39,089 bases of DNA. It comes from Rhodospirillaceae bacterium (GTDB lineage Bacteria > Pseudomonadota > Alphaproteobacteria > TMED109). The stretch covers positions 1-39,089 of the forward strand of contig CACMKJ010000005.1 of NCBI GenBank assembly GCA_902614225.1, given 5' to 3'. Below the pieces are notes generated by a model. The model searched no databases and was not told the origin of the DNA. It was given only the letters and a program-made list of their open reading frames with translations. Of the stretch, positions 28,774 to 39,089 are shown in pieces. How positions within the stretch are numbered: the first letter of the stretch is position 1; the number at the start of each line of letters is the position of its first letter. The position numbers and the translations under genes were made by a program.

Positions 28774-29868
28774 TTACCTATGCCATTTTTTTATATTTTT
28801 ATTTATCCAAATTTCTAACTTTTCATTACTTAAGTCAACTGTATTAAAAAGTTCAAAATCATCAATATTTTTTATTTTATCAACTACATTTAGAGACTCT
28901 TTGCCCGTAAATTTATTAGATCTATAAAAATAAATTATATCAATTAAATCTTTATTTAAAAAAGAAGTTGCTATTTTAGATCCACCTTCTAGTAAAATAG
29001 ACTTTATTTTACTATTCTTAATGTTTTTAAGAAAAGCATCTAGACAGAGGTTATTATTATTATCTAATTTTATTTCATTTATAGTTACCCCCAAAGATAA
29101 TAATTTTTTATATTTCACTTTATTTGTAATTTTTTTTGTAAAAATTATGAGTGGATTTTTTTTAAGGTTTTTAAACAAATTACTTTTTGGGTTTATAGTC
29201 AGGTTTTTATCAAAAACTATCCTATGATTATTTTGCTTATATCCAAAAATTCTAATATCTAGTGATGGGTTATCTGATAACATGGTATTAGTACCAACCA
29301 TAACAGCATCATAAAGACTTCTAATTTGATGAACATGCTCTCTTGAAAATTTTGAGGTAATCCATTGATTTTCAGTTATTGCATTTGTAATATTACCATC
29401 TAAGGATACTGCCATTTTTAAACCTATCATAGGTCTATTATTAAAATAAATGTTAAGCTGTGAATAATTTATTAAAAAATTTTGAAGTGAAATTTTTTTT
29501 AAAACAACATTTATACCTTTTTTAACCAATTCATTGTAACCTTTTTTGTAGGTAAATGGGTTAGGATCGAGTGCTCCTATAACTACTTTTTTAATTCCTG
29601 AATTAATAATTATTTTTGTGCATGAAAAACGATTATCAGATAAATTACAAGGTTCTAATGTTATATAAATTGTAGAACCCACTGCTTCTTTACCAGCCAT
29701 TTCAATAGCATTTTCTTCTGCATGAGGTCTACCATTTGCAGATGTAGAACCAATGCCTACTACTTTATTATTATTTACCAGTATGCAACCAACAGCAGGA
29801 TTTTTTCCAGTATTTCCTAGGGACCAAAATGCTTGGTAAAATGCAGAATTTAACCAAAATGTATCCAT
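28774..29868 (-). CDS. ribD: Bifunctional diaminohydroxyphosphoribosylaminopyrimidine deaminase / 5-amino-6-(5-phosphoribosylamino)uracil reductase
   Basis: GRPHAEENAI, ITLEPC...C zinc deaminase motif; RibD reductase KMAVSLDGNI. Confidence 0.95.
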   Translation of the reverse strand: MDTFWLNSAFYQAFWSLGNTGKNPAVGCILVNNNKVVGIGSTSANGRPHAEENAIEMAGKEAVGSTIYITLEPCNLSDNRFSCTKIIINSGIKKVVIGALDPNPFTYKKGYNELVKKGINVVLKKISLQNFLINYSQLNIYFNNRPMIGLKMAVSLDGNITNAITENQWITSKFSREHVHQIRSLYDAVMVGTNTMLSDNPSLDIRIFGYKQNNHRIVFDKNLTINPKSNLFKNLKKNPLIIFTKKITNKVKYKKLLSLGVTINEIKLDNNNNLCLDAFLKNIKNSKIKSILLEGGSKIATSFLNKDLIDIIYFYRSNKFTGKESLNVVDKIKNIDDFELFNTVDLSNEKLEIWINKNIKKWHR

Positions 29869-29873
29869 AATAA

Positions 29874-30332
29874 TTATTTTTTATGGTCTTTTAATTCACC
29901 CAAAAAATTCTCAAAGTCTTGTACTTCACGAAAGTTTTTATAAACAGAAGCAAATCTCACATAAGCTACTTGATCTATTTCAGATAAAGACTCCATTACT
30001 AATTGTCCTATCATATGAGATGGAATATCTATTTCGCCTGAACTTTCTAATCTTCTTACTATACCACTAATTAACTTTTCAACTCTTTCAGTGTCAACTT
30101 TTCTTTTTCTTAATGCAGTTAAAATTGAGTTGGCTAATTTATCTCTATTAAATACTGCTCTTTTGCCATCTTTTTTTATTACTGTCAAATCTCTTAATTG
30201 TACTCTTTCAAATGATGTAAACCTTGAGCCACACGCTGGACAAAGCCTTCTTCTCCTTATTGCTGACCCATCCTCAGTAGGCCTTGAATCTTTTACTTGA
30301 GTTTCAGTATTGTTACAAAAAGGACACTTCAT
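29874..30332 (-). CDS. nrdR: Transcriptional repressor NrdR
   Basis: [45 protein letters not shown] zinc ribbon plus ATP-cone. Confidence 0.97.
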   Translation of the reverse strand: MKCPFCNNTETQVKDSRPTEDGSAIRRRRLCPACGSRFTSFERVQLRDLTVIKKDGKRAVFNRDKLANSILTALRKRKVDTERVEKLISGIVRRLESSGEIDIPSHMIGQLVMESLSEIDQVAYVRFASVYKNFREVQDFENFLGELKDHKK

Positions 30333-30338
30333 GCTAAG

Positions 30339-32030
30339 TCATAAGTAAAGAGGAAATTTATTGCACAAATCAAAAACTTTACTTCGCACTAATTCTGCAG
30401 TTTTTAATATTTCATCATCAGATTTTTTTAAGGAATCAATTACCTCACTTATAAGATTTCCAATATATTTAAATTGTTCCTCCTTAAACCCTCTTGTAGT
30501 TCCTGCTGCAGTCCCAATTCTTATTCCTGATGTAACGAAAGGAGACTTATCGTCAAATGGAATAGAATTTTTGTTGCAAGTAATACCTGCGTTGTCTAAA
30601 GCCTTTTCTGCTAATTTACCAGTGACTTCTTTATTACTCAAGTCTATCAATAACATATGACAAGATGTTTCTCCTGATATCACTTCAAAATTATGATGTT
30701 TTAAAGAACTACAAATGGCTTTGGCATTTAAAAGAGTTTGTCTGCTATATTCTTTGAAGTCATCCGATAATGCTTCCTTAAATGCAGCAGCTTTAGCTGC
30801 AATGACATGCATAAGTGGTCCTCCCTGTAGCCCAGGGAATACTGCTTTATCTATTAACATTCCTAAATCTTCATTATTGCTAATTATAATACCACCCCTT
30901 GGACCTCTTAAAGTTTTATGAGTTGTAGATGTACAAACATCAGCATGGGGTATCGGGTCAGGATATACTTTACTTGCAATTAGGCCAGAATAATGTGCCA
31001 TATCTACTAAAAGGTAGGCTCCTACTTCATTAGCTATTTCTCTAAAAAGCTTGAAATCAATTTTTGAAGAATATGCTGACGCGCCTGCTATAATCATTTT
31101 TGGCTTATATTTTTTACTTAATAATCTAACTTCATCATAATCAATTTTTCCGTTATCTTTTTTAACACCATAATGTACTGAATTAAAATATTTTCCTGAT
31201 TGATTAGGTCCTGCTCCATGAGTTAGGTGGCCTCCTGCCGATAAAGACATTCCTAGAATAGTATCTCCTGGCTTCAACAGAGCTAGGAAAACTGCTTGAT
31301 TGGCTTGTGACCCTGAATTAGGTTGTACATTGGCCCAATTGCATCCAAATAACTGCTTTAATCTATCTATAGCTAAATTTTCTGCTACATCTACAAACTC
31401 ACATCCACCGTAATACCTTTTTCCAGGATATCCCTCTGCATATTTATTAGTTAAAACAGACCCTTGATACCTCATAACATTTCTGGATGCAAAATTTTCA
31501 GAAGCTATAAGTTCAATTGTATATTTCTGTCTATTTAATTCATTAAGCACTGCATTTTCTAAATCTATGTCTTCATTATGTACAGTTTTCTTTTCTATCT
31601 TTTCTAACCTATTAATATGTCTTTCTCCCTCAAACTCTGTATTCAAAAAAGCATCCACGCATTTATTGGCACATTGCAAGTCTATGTTCCTTGCTCCCAA
31701 AGCAATTATGTTTGCATTATTATGTTTTCTAGATTGTATTGCCATTTCCTCATTACTACATAGAGCAGCTCTAATGCCTTTAAATCTGTTAGCTGCAATA
31801 GAAATACCTATTCCTGTACCACATAAGGCAATTCCTTTTTTAACATTTCCTTTTAGAATATTTTGAGCTAGTGCCTTTCCATAATCTGGATAATCAACTG
31901 CTTCTTCACTATTAGTACCTAAATCTAAAACTCCATATCCATTTTCTTCAAGATTAAGTTTTATTTTCTCTTTAAGCTGAAATCCAGCATGGTCAGAAGC
32001 TATTGCAATTTTTTCTTTAACATTATCCAT
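30339..32030 (-). CDS. Fusion: ribose-5-phosphate isomerase B (N-terminal) + serine hydroxymethyltransferase (C-terminal)
   Basis: One 563-aa ORF. N-terminal ~145 aa is RpiB ([60 protein letters not shown]); remaining ~410 aa is GlyA ([49 protein letters not shown]). Confidence 0.95.
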   Translation of the reverse strand: MDNVKEKIAIASDHAGFQLKEKIKLNLEENGYGVLDLGTNSEEAVDYPDYGKALAQNILKGNVKKGIALCGTGIGISIAANRFKGIRAALCSNEEMAIQSRKHNNANIIALGARNIDLQCANKCVDAFLNTEFEGERHINRLEKIEKKTVHNEDIDLENAVLNELNRQKYTIELIASENFASRNVMRYQGSVLTNKYAEGYPGKRYYGGCEFVDVAENLAIDRLKQLFGCNWANVQPNSGSQANQAVFLALLKPGDTILGMSLSAGGHLTHGAGPNQSGKYFNSVHYGVKKDNGKIDYDEVRLLSKKYKPKMIIAGASAYSSKIDFKLFREIANEVGAYLLVDMAHYSGLIASKVYPDPIPHADVCTSTTHKTLRGPRGGIIISNNEDLGMLIDKAVFPGLQGGPLMHVIAAKAAAFKEALSDDFKEYSRQTLLNAKAICSSLKHHNFEVISGETSCHMLLIDLSNKEVTGKLAEKALDNAGITCNKNSIPFDDKSPFVTSGIRIGTAAGTTRGFKEEQFKYIGNLISEVIDSLKKSDDEILKTAELVRSKVFDLCNKFPLYL

Positions 32031-32079
32031 AATTGATCCTTATAATTAAATTACAGTTGTTATGATAAATATCAATTGT

Positions 32080-33573
32080 TTATTCACTAAATTTAATGTT
32101 TAAATATTTATTTAGTTCTTTTTTAACCTTTGATGCTAGCAAATAAACACCCACAATATTAAATAAAGCCATTAAAAACATCATAGAGTCAGATAGATCA
32201 ATTACTGCTCCAATGCTTAAACTAGATCCAAAAATTACAAATAAACAATAAATGAGCTTAAAAATATTTTCATTATTTTTGCTTTTACCAAATAAATAAG
32301 TCCATGATTTTAAGCCATAATATGACCAAGATATCATTGTAGAGAAAGCAAATAATATCGCAGCAATTGCTAAAATATAGGGAAAAAACGAAATGTCTTT
32401 TTCAAATGCTCTTGAGGTTAACTCTATTCCACCTAAACCTTCACTCTCTAAATGCATACCAGTAATTATTATAACTAGAGCAGTCATAGTACATATGATT
32501 ACAGTATCTATAAATGGTTCCAATAATGATACAAATCCTTCTGTTACTGGGTAATTTGTTTTAACAGCTGAGTGCGCAATAGGTGCCGATCCTAAACCTG
32601 CTTCATTAGAAAAAGCTGCTCTTCTAAAACCTTGAATTAGTACACCTACAAAGCCACCAGCAACTCCTTCTCCAGTAAAAGCACCATTTATTATAAGTTT
32701 GAAAGCATCAAAAATTAAATTATAGTTTATGATTATAATTATCAAGGCTGCAGTAAAATAAACCAGTGCCATGAAAGGTACTAATTTTTCTGTTACTTTG
32801 GCAATACTCTTTATGCCTCCTATTATTACAGCTCCTAATAATACAGCCATAATTAGACCATAAAGCCACGCTTTATCTGAAAAAAAAGAAGTTTCTCCCC
32901 CTGTAATATTTAAAAATTGCTGAAAAGATTGATTAGCTTGGAACATATTCCCACCACCTAAAGCACCACCTATACAACAAATGGAAAAAAATATAGCTAA
33001 ATATTTTCCTAAATTTGCCAATCCTATTTCTTTTAGTCCAGCTGAGAGATAATACATAGGTCCTCCAGATACTGACCCATCCTCATTAATTACTCGATAT
33101 TTTACACCTAAAGTACATTCGCAAAACTTTAGTGACATTCCAAGTAAACCTGCTACTATCATCCAAAAAGTTGCTCCAGGCCCACCTAGGCTAACAGCTA
33201 TAGCTACACCTGCTATATTTCCCAACCCTACTGTAGCAGCACATGCTGTCCAAAGAGCTTGTTTGTGTGATACCTCTCCAGGTGCATTTTTTTCATTAGA
33301 CCTAAATATTTTAATTGCTGTTCCGAAATGCCTAATATTTACAAAACCAAAATATATGGTACAAAATACAGCTGCTACTATAAGCCAAACTACAATAAGT
33401 GGTACTTTTATACCCTCAAAAATTTCTACCGAGAAAAAAACTATACTTACCACTAAAGCAGATACTGGATTTAAAATTTCATTTATTTTTTCATCTATCT
33501 GAAAGGCATGAGATGAGAAAGTAAAGCTAATCGCTGTAGTCACGATAAGGAAAATAGAAAGAAATTTTCTCAT
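32080..33573 (-). CDS. Alanine/glycine:cation symporter family (AGCS) transporter
   Basis: [79 protein letters not shown]. Confidence 0.94.
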   Translation of the reverse strand: MRKFLSIFLIVTTAISFTFSSHAFQIDEKINEILNPVSALVVSIVFFSVEIFEGIKVPLIVVWLIVAAVFCTIYFGFVNIRHFGTAIKIFRSNEKNAPGEVSHKQALWTACAATVGLGNIAGVAIAVSLGGPGATFWMIVAGLLGMSLKFCECTLGVKYRVINEDGSVSGGPMYYLSAGLKEIGLANLGKYLAIFFSICCIGGALGGGNMFQANQSFQQFLNITGGETSFFSDKAWLYGLIMAVLLGAVIIGGIKSIAKVTEKLVPFMALVYFTAALIIIIINYNLIFDAFKLIINGAFTGEGVAGGFVGVLIQGFRRAAFSNEAGLGSAPIAHSAVKTNYPVTEGFVSLLEPFIDTVIICTMTALVIIITGMHLESEGLGGIELTSRAFEKDISFFPYILAIAAILFAFSTMISWSYYGLKSWTYLFGKSKNNENIFKLIYCLFVIFGSSLSIGAVIDLSDSMMFLMALFNIVGVYLLASKVKKELNKYLNIKFSE

Positions 33574-34793
33574 TACACTTTTTTCTTATTTAATTTTAGA
33601 TTTGACCAAACTTTTTTAATTGAGTCAATAAAGTAATTAATCATCTCTGTGTTATGTAAAGGAGTAGGAGTAACTCTCAGCCTTTCGGTTCCTCTGGGAA
33701 CAGTTGGATAATTAATAGGTTGAACATAAATATTATATTCTTTTAAAAGTAAATCAGAAGCTTTTTTGCATAAATCTGGATCACCGACTAGAATTGGTAT
33801 TATATGACTATTATTTTTGATTATTGGTATGTCAGTATCCACTAACTTTTGTTTAAGTTCTTTAACTGCTTCTTTATGCTTAAGTCTTTCTGTGCTACTA
33901 AACTTTAAATGCTTAACTGACTCAATTGCTCCGGCTGCTATTGTTGGGGGGATTGAAGTAGTAAAAATAAAACCTGATGCGAAAGATCTAACTGTATCGA
34001 CTAAATACTTATTCCCTGTAATGTAACCTCCCATAACACCATATGCCTTGGCTAAAGTACCCTCTATTATGTCAATATGATTGCTTATTCCTAACTCTTG
34101 TGAAATACCACCACCCCTATTTCCATACATACCAACCGCATGAACTTCATCTAAATAAGTTAATGCATTATAGTTTTTTGCAATCTCTGCTATGTTTTCA
34201 ATTGGAGCAATATCACCATCCATAGAATATACAGATTCGAATGCGATAATTTTAGGAGTGTCTTTATCTAATTCCTTTATTTTCTTTTGAAGATCCTCTA
34301 CATCATTATGCTTAAATATAACTTTTTTTGCACCACTAGCCCTAATACCTTGTATCATAGAAGAATGATTTAACTCATCTGAAAATACATAACAATTTGG
34401 AAGTGTTGAAGCCAGAGTTGACAATGTAGCTTCATTTGAAATATAACCTGATGTAAATAATAATGCGGATTCTTTATCATGAAGATCTGCTAATTCTTTT
34501 TCTAATAAAACATGATAGTGTGTAGTACCCGAAATATTTCTAGTGCCACCAGAACCGGCGCCACAAGTATCTAATGCTTTTTTCATCGCATTTATTACAT
34601 TAGTATTTTGCCCCATTCCTAAATAATCATTACTACACCAGACTGTTACGTTTTCTATTACTTCATTTTTATCATTATATTTTGTAGCATTTGGGAAATT
34701 CTGGACATTTCTTAATATATCAATAAATACTCTATACCTTCCTTCGTTCTTAATAGTATTTATAGTTTCTTCAAAATATTTTTCGTAATTCAT
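33573..34793 (-). CDS. hemA: 5-aminolevulinate synthase
   Basis: [62 protein letters not shown]. Start set at MNYEKYF (34793); the ORF track extends to 34847. Confidence 0.96.
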   Translation of the reverse strand: MNYEKYFEETINTIKNEGRYRVFIDILRNVQNFPNATKYNDKNEVIENVTVWCSNDYLGMGQNTNVINAMKKALDTCGAGSGGTRNISGTTHYHVLLEKELADLHDKESALLFTSGYISNEATLSTLASTLPNCYVFSDELNHSSMIQGIRASGAKKVIFKHNDVEDLQKKIKELDKDTPKIIAFESVYSMDGDIAPIENIAEIAKNYNALTYLDEVHAVGMYGNRGGGISQELGISNHIDIIEGTLAKAYGVMGGYITGNKYLVDTVRSFASGFIFTTSIPPTIAAGAIESVKHLKFSSTERLKHKEAVKELKQKLVDTDIPIIKNNSHIIPILVGDPDLCKKASDLLLKEYNIYVQPINYPTVPRGTERLRVTPTPLHNTEMINYFIDSIKKVWSNLKLNKKKV

Positions 34794-34816
34794 CTTTCCC
34801 CTCAGATTAATCTTGA

Positions 34817-35548
34817 TTATCCTATAGAATAGCCACCATCCACACAAATAGTTGAGCCGGTTATATAAGAAGAATTTCTTGAAGCTAAAAATATTATTGC
34901 TTCTACAACTTCTTCAGGTAAACCAAATCTTTTTAATGGTATCCTATCTTTAATATGGTTTACATTGTCCTCTTCTTCTAATATTTTATTAAGAGTGTTA
35001 CCTTCTATAAAGCCTGGAGCTATACAATTTACTCTAACTTTATGCTCTGCCCAACAAGATGCCATTGACTTTGTTAAAGACTCAACTGCACTCTTTGTAG
35101 CAGTATAGGAGGGTGCATTTTTAATAGTAGACTTTATAAATATTGATCCAATATTAATTATATTGCCTCCTGACAAAGCCAATTTCGGTAAAAAAGTATG
35201 ACAAATTCTCATTAAGCCCATCAAATTTACATTAACAACATCAGAGAAATTTTCTATCCTATATTCAATTCCTCCCTTAAGTAAGGTAGCATTATTAACT
35301 AATATATCTAGCTTATCTATTTTCTTATGGAGCATGTCTATAGAAATTTCATTAGTTAAATCTAATTTTTCTAATTGAATATTCTCTTTCAAAGAATTTT
35401 TTTCAAAAAAACTAAAGCTAGCTTGGGATTTACAGGTAACTATTACTTTACTACCAAAAGACACAAACTTTTTTGCACATTCAAAGCCAATACCTTGAAT
35501 ACCTCCTGTAATTAAAACTGTTTTATTTTTAAATTCTTCTTTGTACAT
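34817..35548 (-). CDS. Short-chain dehydrogenase/reductase (SDR) family oxidoreductase
   Basis: TGGIQGIG Rossmann motif, [20 protein letters not shown] (YxxxK), [31 protein letters not shown]. Confidence 0.93.
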   Translation of the reverse strand: MYKEEFKNKTVLITGGIQGIGFECAKKFVSFGSKVIVTCKSQASFSFFEKNSLKENIQLEKLDLTNEISIDMLHKKIDKLDILVNNATLLKGGIEYRIENFSDVVNVNLMGLMRICHTFLPKLALSGGNIINIGSIFIKSTIKNAPSYTATKSAVESLTKSMASCWAEHKVRVNCIAPGFIEGNTLNKILEEEDNVNHIKDRIPLKRFGLPEEVVEAIIFLASRNSSYITGSTICVDGGYSIG

Positions 35549-35552
35549 TATA

Positions 35553-36521
35553 TTATAAATTTTTATTTACTAAATTATCTTTAACATTGTATAACAAGTA
35601 ATTAGTTATATTTTCACATGCAAGTTCTACCATAGAATTTCTTGTTGTATACGTAGCGCTGCCTGCATGAGGCATTAAAACTGTGTTTTCCATACTCATT
35701 AACCGCTTACTAACTTTAGGTTCAAATTCAAAAACATCCAAACCTGCACCCGCTATAACTTTATCTTCTAAAGCTTCTATCAAATCACTTTCTTTAATAA
35801 TTTTTCCTCTTGCTAGATTTATAATAAAAGCATCTTTTCGCATTAAAGCAAATGTTTCTTTATTCATTAAATGTTTGGTTTGTTCAGTTAATGGGCACAA
35901 TAATAAAACAAATTTACTTGCATTAAGTAAATGCCTTAGGGTCGAATAAGATGCATTTAAAGTAGTTTCATCTTTATGATTTAGTTTATTTCTATTGTGA
36001 TACAAAATTTTAAGATTAAATGCGCTAGCTCGCGTAGCAACTTTTTTTCCTATATTCCCCATACCTACTATTCCAAGTATTTGTTCACTTAAATCTTCTC
36101 CTAAAAAAAGTGGCCAAGAATTTTTTTTCCATTTTTCTGCTTTTACATAATTATTACCTGAGCAAATTTTTCTAGCTGATGCTATCAATAATCCCATAGC
36201 TAGATCAGCCACAGCATTATCTAAAATATTTGGAGTATTAAAAATAGCTACATTGTGTCTAGATGCAAACTCTATATCAACATTATCATAACCTACTGAA
36301 ACATTAGATATAACTTTTAATATATTAAAATTTTTTTTAATGTACTCATTGCTAATAATATTGCCTTGACTGATAATACCATCATAACCACTAGCTTGTT
36401 TAATTAATTCATCAGGTGATAATATTTTTTCATTTGCATTATGAACTTTAATGGAAAAATTTTCTTCTAGATATTTTTTGTGACTTTCATCTAGAAAGCA
36501 ATGAGCAAATATTTTTCTCAT
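35553..36521 (-). CDS. D-isomer specific 2-hydroxyacid dehydrogenase
   Basis: LGIVGMGNIGKKVATRASAFNLKILYHNR; FIINLARGKIIKESDLIEAL; AGLDVFEFEP; LMPHAGSATYTTR. Confidence 0.93.
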   Translation of the reverse strand: MRKIFAHCFLDESHKKYLEENFSIKVHNANEKILSPDELIKQASGYDGIISQGNIISNEYIKKNFNILKVISNVSVGYDNVDIEFASRHNVAIFNTPNILDNAVADLAMGLLIASARKICSGNNYVKAEKWKKNSWPLFLGEDLSEQILGIVGMGNIGKKVATRASAFNLKILYHNRNKLNHKDETTLNASYSTLRHLLNASKFVLLLCPLTEQTKHLMNKETFALMRKDAFIINLARGKIIKESDLIEALEDKVIAGAGLDVFEFEPKVSKRLMSMENTVLMPHAGSATYTTRNSMVELACENITNYLLYNVKDNLVNKNL

Positions 36522-36539
36522 CTATTTATAACTTATAAT

Positions 36540-37433
36540 TTATTTTTTCCAAGAAATTACTTTTTGTATTTGTATGCCTAAACCATCAATACCTAATTTC
36601 ATCTCATCGCCTTTTTTTAAGTATCTTGGTGGTTTCATTCCCATACCCACTCCTGGAGGAGTCCCGGTTGCTATTATATCTCCTGGATATAATGTCATAT
36701 AGTGACTTACATAAGAGATTAATTCTTTTATGTTAAAAACCATAGTTTTAGTATTTCCATTCTGCATTTTTTTACCATTTAGCTCTAGCCATATAGACAA
36801 ACTGTTAGGTCTTGAAACTTCATCTTTAGTAACTAACCAAGGCCCTACAGGACAAAAAGTGTCACACCCTTTACCTCTAGTCCATTGACCCGCTGCAGCA
36901 TCAAGTTGATAAGCTCTTTCTGAAACATCATTTACAATTGTATATCCTGCTACATATTGCATAGCTTTAGACTCTGGTACAGACCTAGCTTTATCGCCTA
37001 TTACTATACCAAGTTCAACTTCCCAATCAGATCTCTTGCTATCTACTAGTCTTGATGGGGTCTTTCCCTTTTTTGGTATTATACCTCTAGGTAGCATTAC
37101 TTCATCATTTGGTCCAGATAAAGAAGATGTAGGCTTTAAAAAGATGATTGGTTCTTTTGGAAGTGGTGCACCAACTTCCTTAGCATGATCTACGTAATTT
37201 AAGCCTATGCAGACAATTTTACCTATATCAGAAACAGGAACACCTAACCTTGGTTTTCCTTTTACAATATTAAGCTTTTTTAAGTTTACTCTTTGCACAA
37301 GTTTTAGAGAGTTTGAATTAATAGCTTTGCTATCTATATCTTTTAACTTTGTAGATAAATCTCTTATCTGCCCCTCTTCGTCTATTATTCCTGGTTTTTC
37401 TCTACCTAGTTTTCCAAACCTTACTAACTTCAT
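36540..37433 (-). CDS. Fumarylacetoacetate hydrolase (FAH) family protein
   Basis: KIVCIGLNYVDHAKEVGAPLPKEPIIFLKPTSSLSGPND; DWEVELGIVIG; NDVSERAYQ; GDIIATGTPPGVGMGMKPP. Start set at MKLVRFG. Confidence 0.93.
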   Translation of the reverse strand: MKLVRFGKLGREKPGIIDEEGQIRDLSTKLKDIDSKAINSNSLKLVQRVNLKKLNIVKGKPRLGVPVSDIGKIVCIGLNYVDHAKEVGAPLPKEPIIFLKPTSSLSGPNDEVMLPRGIIPKKGKTPSRLVDSKRSDWEVELGIVIGDKARSVPESKAMQYVAGYTIVNDVSERAYQLDAAAGQWTRGKGCDTFCPVGPWLVTKDEVSRPNSLSIWLELNGKKMQNGNTKTMVFNIKELISYVSHYMTLYPGDIIATGTPPGVGMGMKPPRYLKKGDEMKLGIDGLGIQIQKVISWKK

Positions 37434-37531
37434 AATTCTTATCTCCAATCAATTTGCTAATTTGTATAAATAATCTATAGTACTGTAAGAATTACAAAAT
37501 AACAATTAACTTTAAGTCATAGGATTACACT

Positions 37532-38503
37532 TTGAAGCTTAAAACTATAATTAAAAAAAATAATAGTAAAAATATTAAAGAAGTTGTAGCTAGATTAAAA
37601 GCCGGTGAAGTGATTGGATTACCTACTGAAACAGTTTATGGATTAGCAGGTAGATATGATAATAAAAATACAATAGAAAATATATATAAAATAAAAAATA
37701 GACCAAAAAGTAATCCTCTCATTATTCATTACTCAAATATAAATGATGCCCTGAATGATATACATATTGACTCAAGAGCTAGAGACTTAGCTAATAAATA
37801 TTGGCCTGGACCTTTAACTTTGGTAGCCAAAGTAAAAAATAAGTCTATCTGCAAGTCTGCTTTATCAAAAATGAATACTATTGCAGTAAGAGTACCTTCT
37901 AACATTATATTTTTAAATATTTTAAGTAAGCTTAAAATTCCATTGGCAGCTCCAAGCGCTAATAGATATGGTAAAATTAGCCCTACTAGTGCTAATGATG
38001 TTTATGAAGAACTAAATGGAAAGATATCTATCATTTTAGATGGTGGTCACTCTTTAATTGGTTTAGAGTCAACTGTTATTGATTTAACAGGAAAAAAAAC
38101 AAAGCTTATCAGACATGGTGCTATTAATAAAACAGAACTTAATTCGATTATTCCCGTAAATGATAAAAAAGAAAAATTAAAAGTGTTCATTTCTCCAGGA
38201 TTATCTAATTCCCATTATAAGCCTGATACCTCTCTAAGAATAAATGCTCTCAGGCCTAAAAAAAATGAGGCATGGCTTGCATTTGGCGCCATTCCTAAGA
38301 ACTTTAAAGGAATAGCTTTAACTTTAAGCGAAAAAAAATGTTTGAAAGAAAGTGCTAAAAATTTATATAAAATGTTAAGATATTTAGATAAAAAAAAATG
38401 TAGTGGAATTGCGGTTCAAAAAATACCTAAATTTGGTTTAGGAATAGCCATTAATGACCGCTTAAAAAGAGCTGCCTTTAGTGATAGGACCAATGTCAAA
38501 TAA
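37532..38503 (+). CDS. Threonylcarbamoyl-AMP synthase (Sua5/YwlC/TsaC family)
   Basis: GEVIGLPTETVYGLAGR; KNRPKSNPLIIHY; YWPGPLTLV; PLAAPSANRYGKISPTSA; C-terminal Sua5 extension present (SPGLSNSHYKPDT). TTG start. Confidence 0.94.
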   Translation: MKLKTIIKKNNSKNIKEVVARLKAGEVIGLPTETVYGLAGRYDNKNTIENIYKIKNRPKSNPLIIHYSNINDALNDIHIDSRARDLANKYWPGPLTLVAKVKNKSICKSALSKMNTIAVRVPSNIIFLNILSKLKIPLAAPSANRYGKISPTSANDVYEELNGKISIILDGGHSLIGLESTVIDLTGKKTKLIRHGAINKTELNSIIPVNDKKEKLKVFISPGLSNSHYKPDTSLRINALRPKKNEAWLAFGAIPKNFKGIALTLSEKKCLKESAKNLYKMLRYLDKKKCSGIAVQKIPKFGLGIAINDRLKRAAFSDRTNVK

Positions 38504-39089
38504 AATAGAAAAACTTAAAGATAAATTAAATAAAAGTATATGGACTGATAGTTTTGAAAAATTAAGACCTCACTTGTGTGAGCAAAGAGGAAATATTCTA
38601 GGAAAATCATCTTTACTAATGCTACCTAAAAATACTACAGACGTTGTAAAAATTGTAAAATTTTGTAATAAAAATAAAATATCAATCGTACCACAAGGTG
38701 GTAGAACAGGTTTATGTGGAGGAACTATTCCAAATAAAAATGGCAAAGAAATACTTCTTTCCACAGAAAAAATGGATAAAGTAATTGAAGTAAGCAAAGA
38801 TGGCTTTTATATGATAGTTCAAGCAGGTTGTTCTTTGTCGCTAATTAAAAAAATAGCTGCTGAAAATGATAGATTTTTTCCTCTTTCCTTACCTTCTGAA
38901 GGTTCTTGTACAATAGGAGGAAATATTGCTACTAATGCCGGGGGAGCAGCTGTTTTAAAATACGGTATGACAAAAGAGTTAATTGAAGGAATTGAAGTTG
39001 TCCTTCCTAACGGAGAAATTTTAAATTCCATTAAAAATATAGAAAAAGATAATAGAGGATTTGATCCAAAATATCTTCACATCGGCTCT
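38493..39089 (+). CDS. FAD-linked oxidase (GlcD/D-2-hydroxyglutarate dehydrogenase-like), 3' truncated by the window
   Basis: Open from ATG 38493 to the window edge: MSNKIEKLKDKLNKSIWTDS...VPQGGRTGLCGGTIP...FPLSLPSEGSCTIGGNIATNAGGAAVLKYGMTKELIEGIEVVLPNGEIL...RGFDPKYLHIGS. Absent from the ORF track because no stop lies in the window. Confidence 0.93.
   Translation, partial: MSNKIEKLKDKLNKSIWTDSFEKLRPHLCEQRGNILGKSSLLMLPKNTTDVVKIVKFCNKNKISIVPQGGRTGLCGGTIPNKNGKEILLSTEKMDKVIEVSKDGFYMIVQAGCSLSLIKKIAAENDRFFPLSLPSEGSCTIGGNIATNAGGAAVLKYGMTKELIEGIEVVLPNGEILNSIKNIEKDNRGFDPKYLHIGS

Noticed and set aside
30361-31866. Three + strand ORFs (30361..30660, 30715..30921, 31567..31866) antisense to the rpiB::glyA gene
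   Set aside because: All are shadows of conserved SHMT/RpiB sequence; none looks like a protein family.
37434-37531. 98-nt divergent gap (FAH-family/Sua5) as a structured regulatory RNA
   Set aside because: AT-rich with no clear repeats or hairpins; probably just divergent promoters.
38570-39031. Two - strand ORFs at the right edge (75 and 70 aa)
   Set aside because: They are antisense to the truncated FAD-linked oxidase reading off the window edge, which has clear motifs.
1-39089. CRISPR arrays, transposases, phage genes, toxin-antitoxin or defence islands, biosynthetic gene clusters
   Set aside because: Scanned for direct repeats and characteristic protein families; none seen. The window is core genome.

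Overview
This is an AT-rich, very compact stretch of chromosome. Gene content and order look alphaproteobacterial, probably a streamlined marine lineage; that placement is an inference. Almost every base is core or housekeeping sequence. In order: clpS-clpA; a galU-ugd-phosphohexomutase set; recJ-glpX-hom-aminotransferase; an OmpA-like lipoprotein; argC; rpsI-rplM; enoyl-CoA hydratase/CoA-binding protein/metY; a tRNA-Pro(GGG); Sco1; merR-ihfA-plsX-rpmF-CBP3-like chaperone divergent from bamE; hppA; thiL-nusB-ribH-ribB(X)-ribE-ribD-nrdR; an rpiB::glyA gene; an AGCS symporter; hemA; SDR/hydroxyacid dehydrogenase/FAH-family genes; Sua5/TsaC; and a truncated FAD-linked oxidase. I see no CRISPR array, transposon, phage, toxin-antitoxin or defence cluster, and I do not think the window holds a wholly new system. 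The items most worth a second look are: (1) a single ORF fusing ribose-5-phosphate isomerase B to serine hydroxymethyltransferase; (2) a Sco1 gene whose stop codon lies inside the following tRNA-Pro gene; (3) a RibBA-like protein whose GTP cyclohydrolase II half has lost its zinc cysteines (RibBX type); (4, 5) absence of fabH and yceD/DUF177 from their usual places in the rpmF-plsX-ihfA locus; and (6) two divergent genes that appear to start in the same ATGCAT hexamer. No similarity search was run. All product calls come from reading motifs in the supplied translations.
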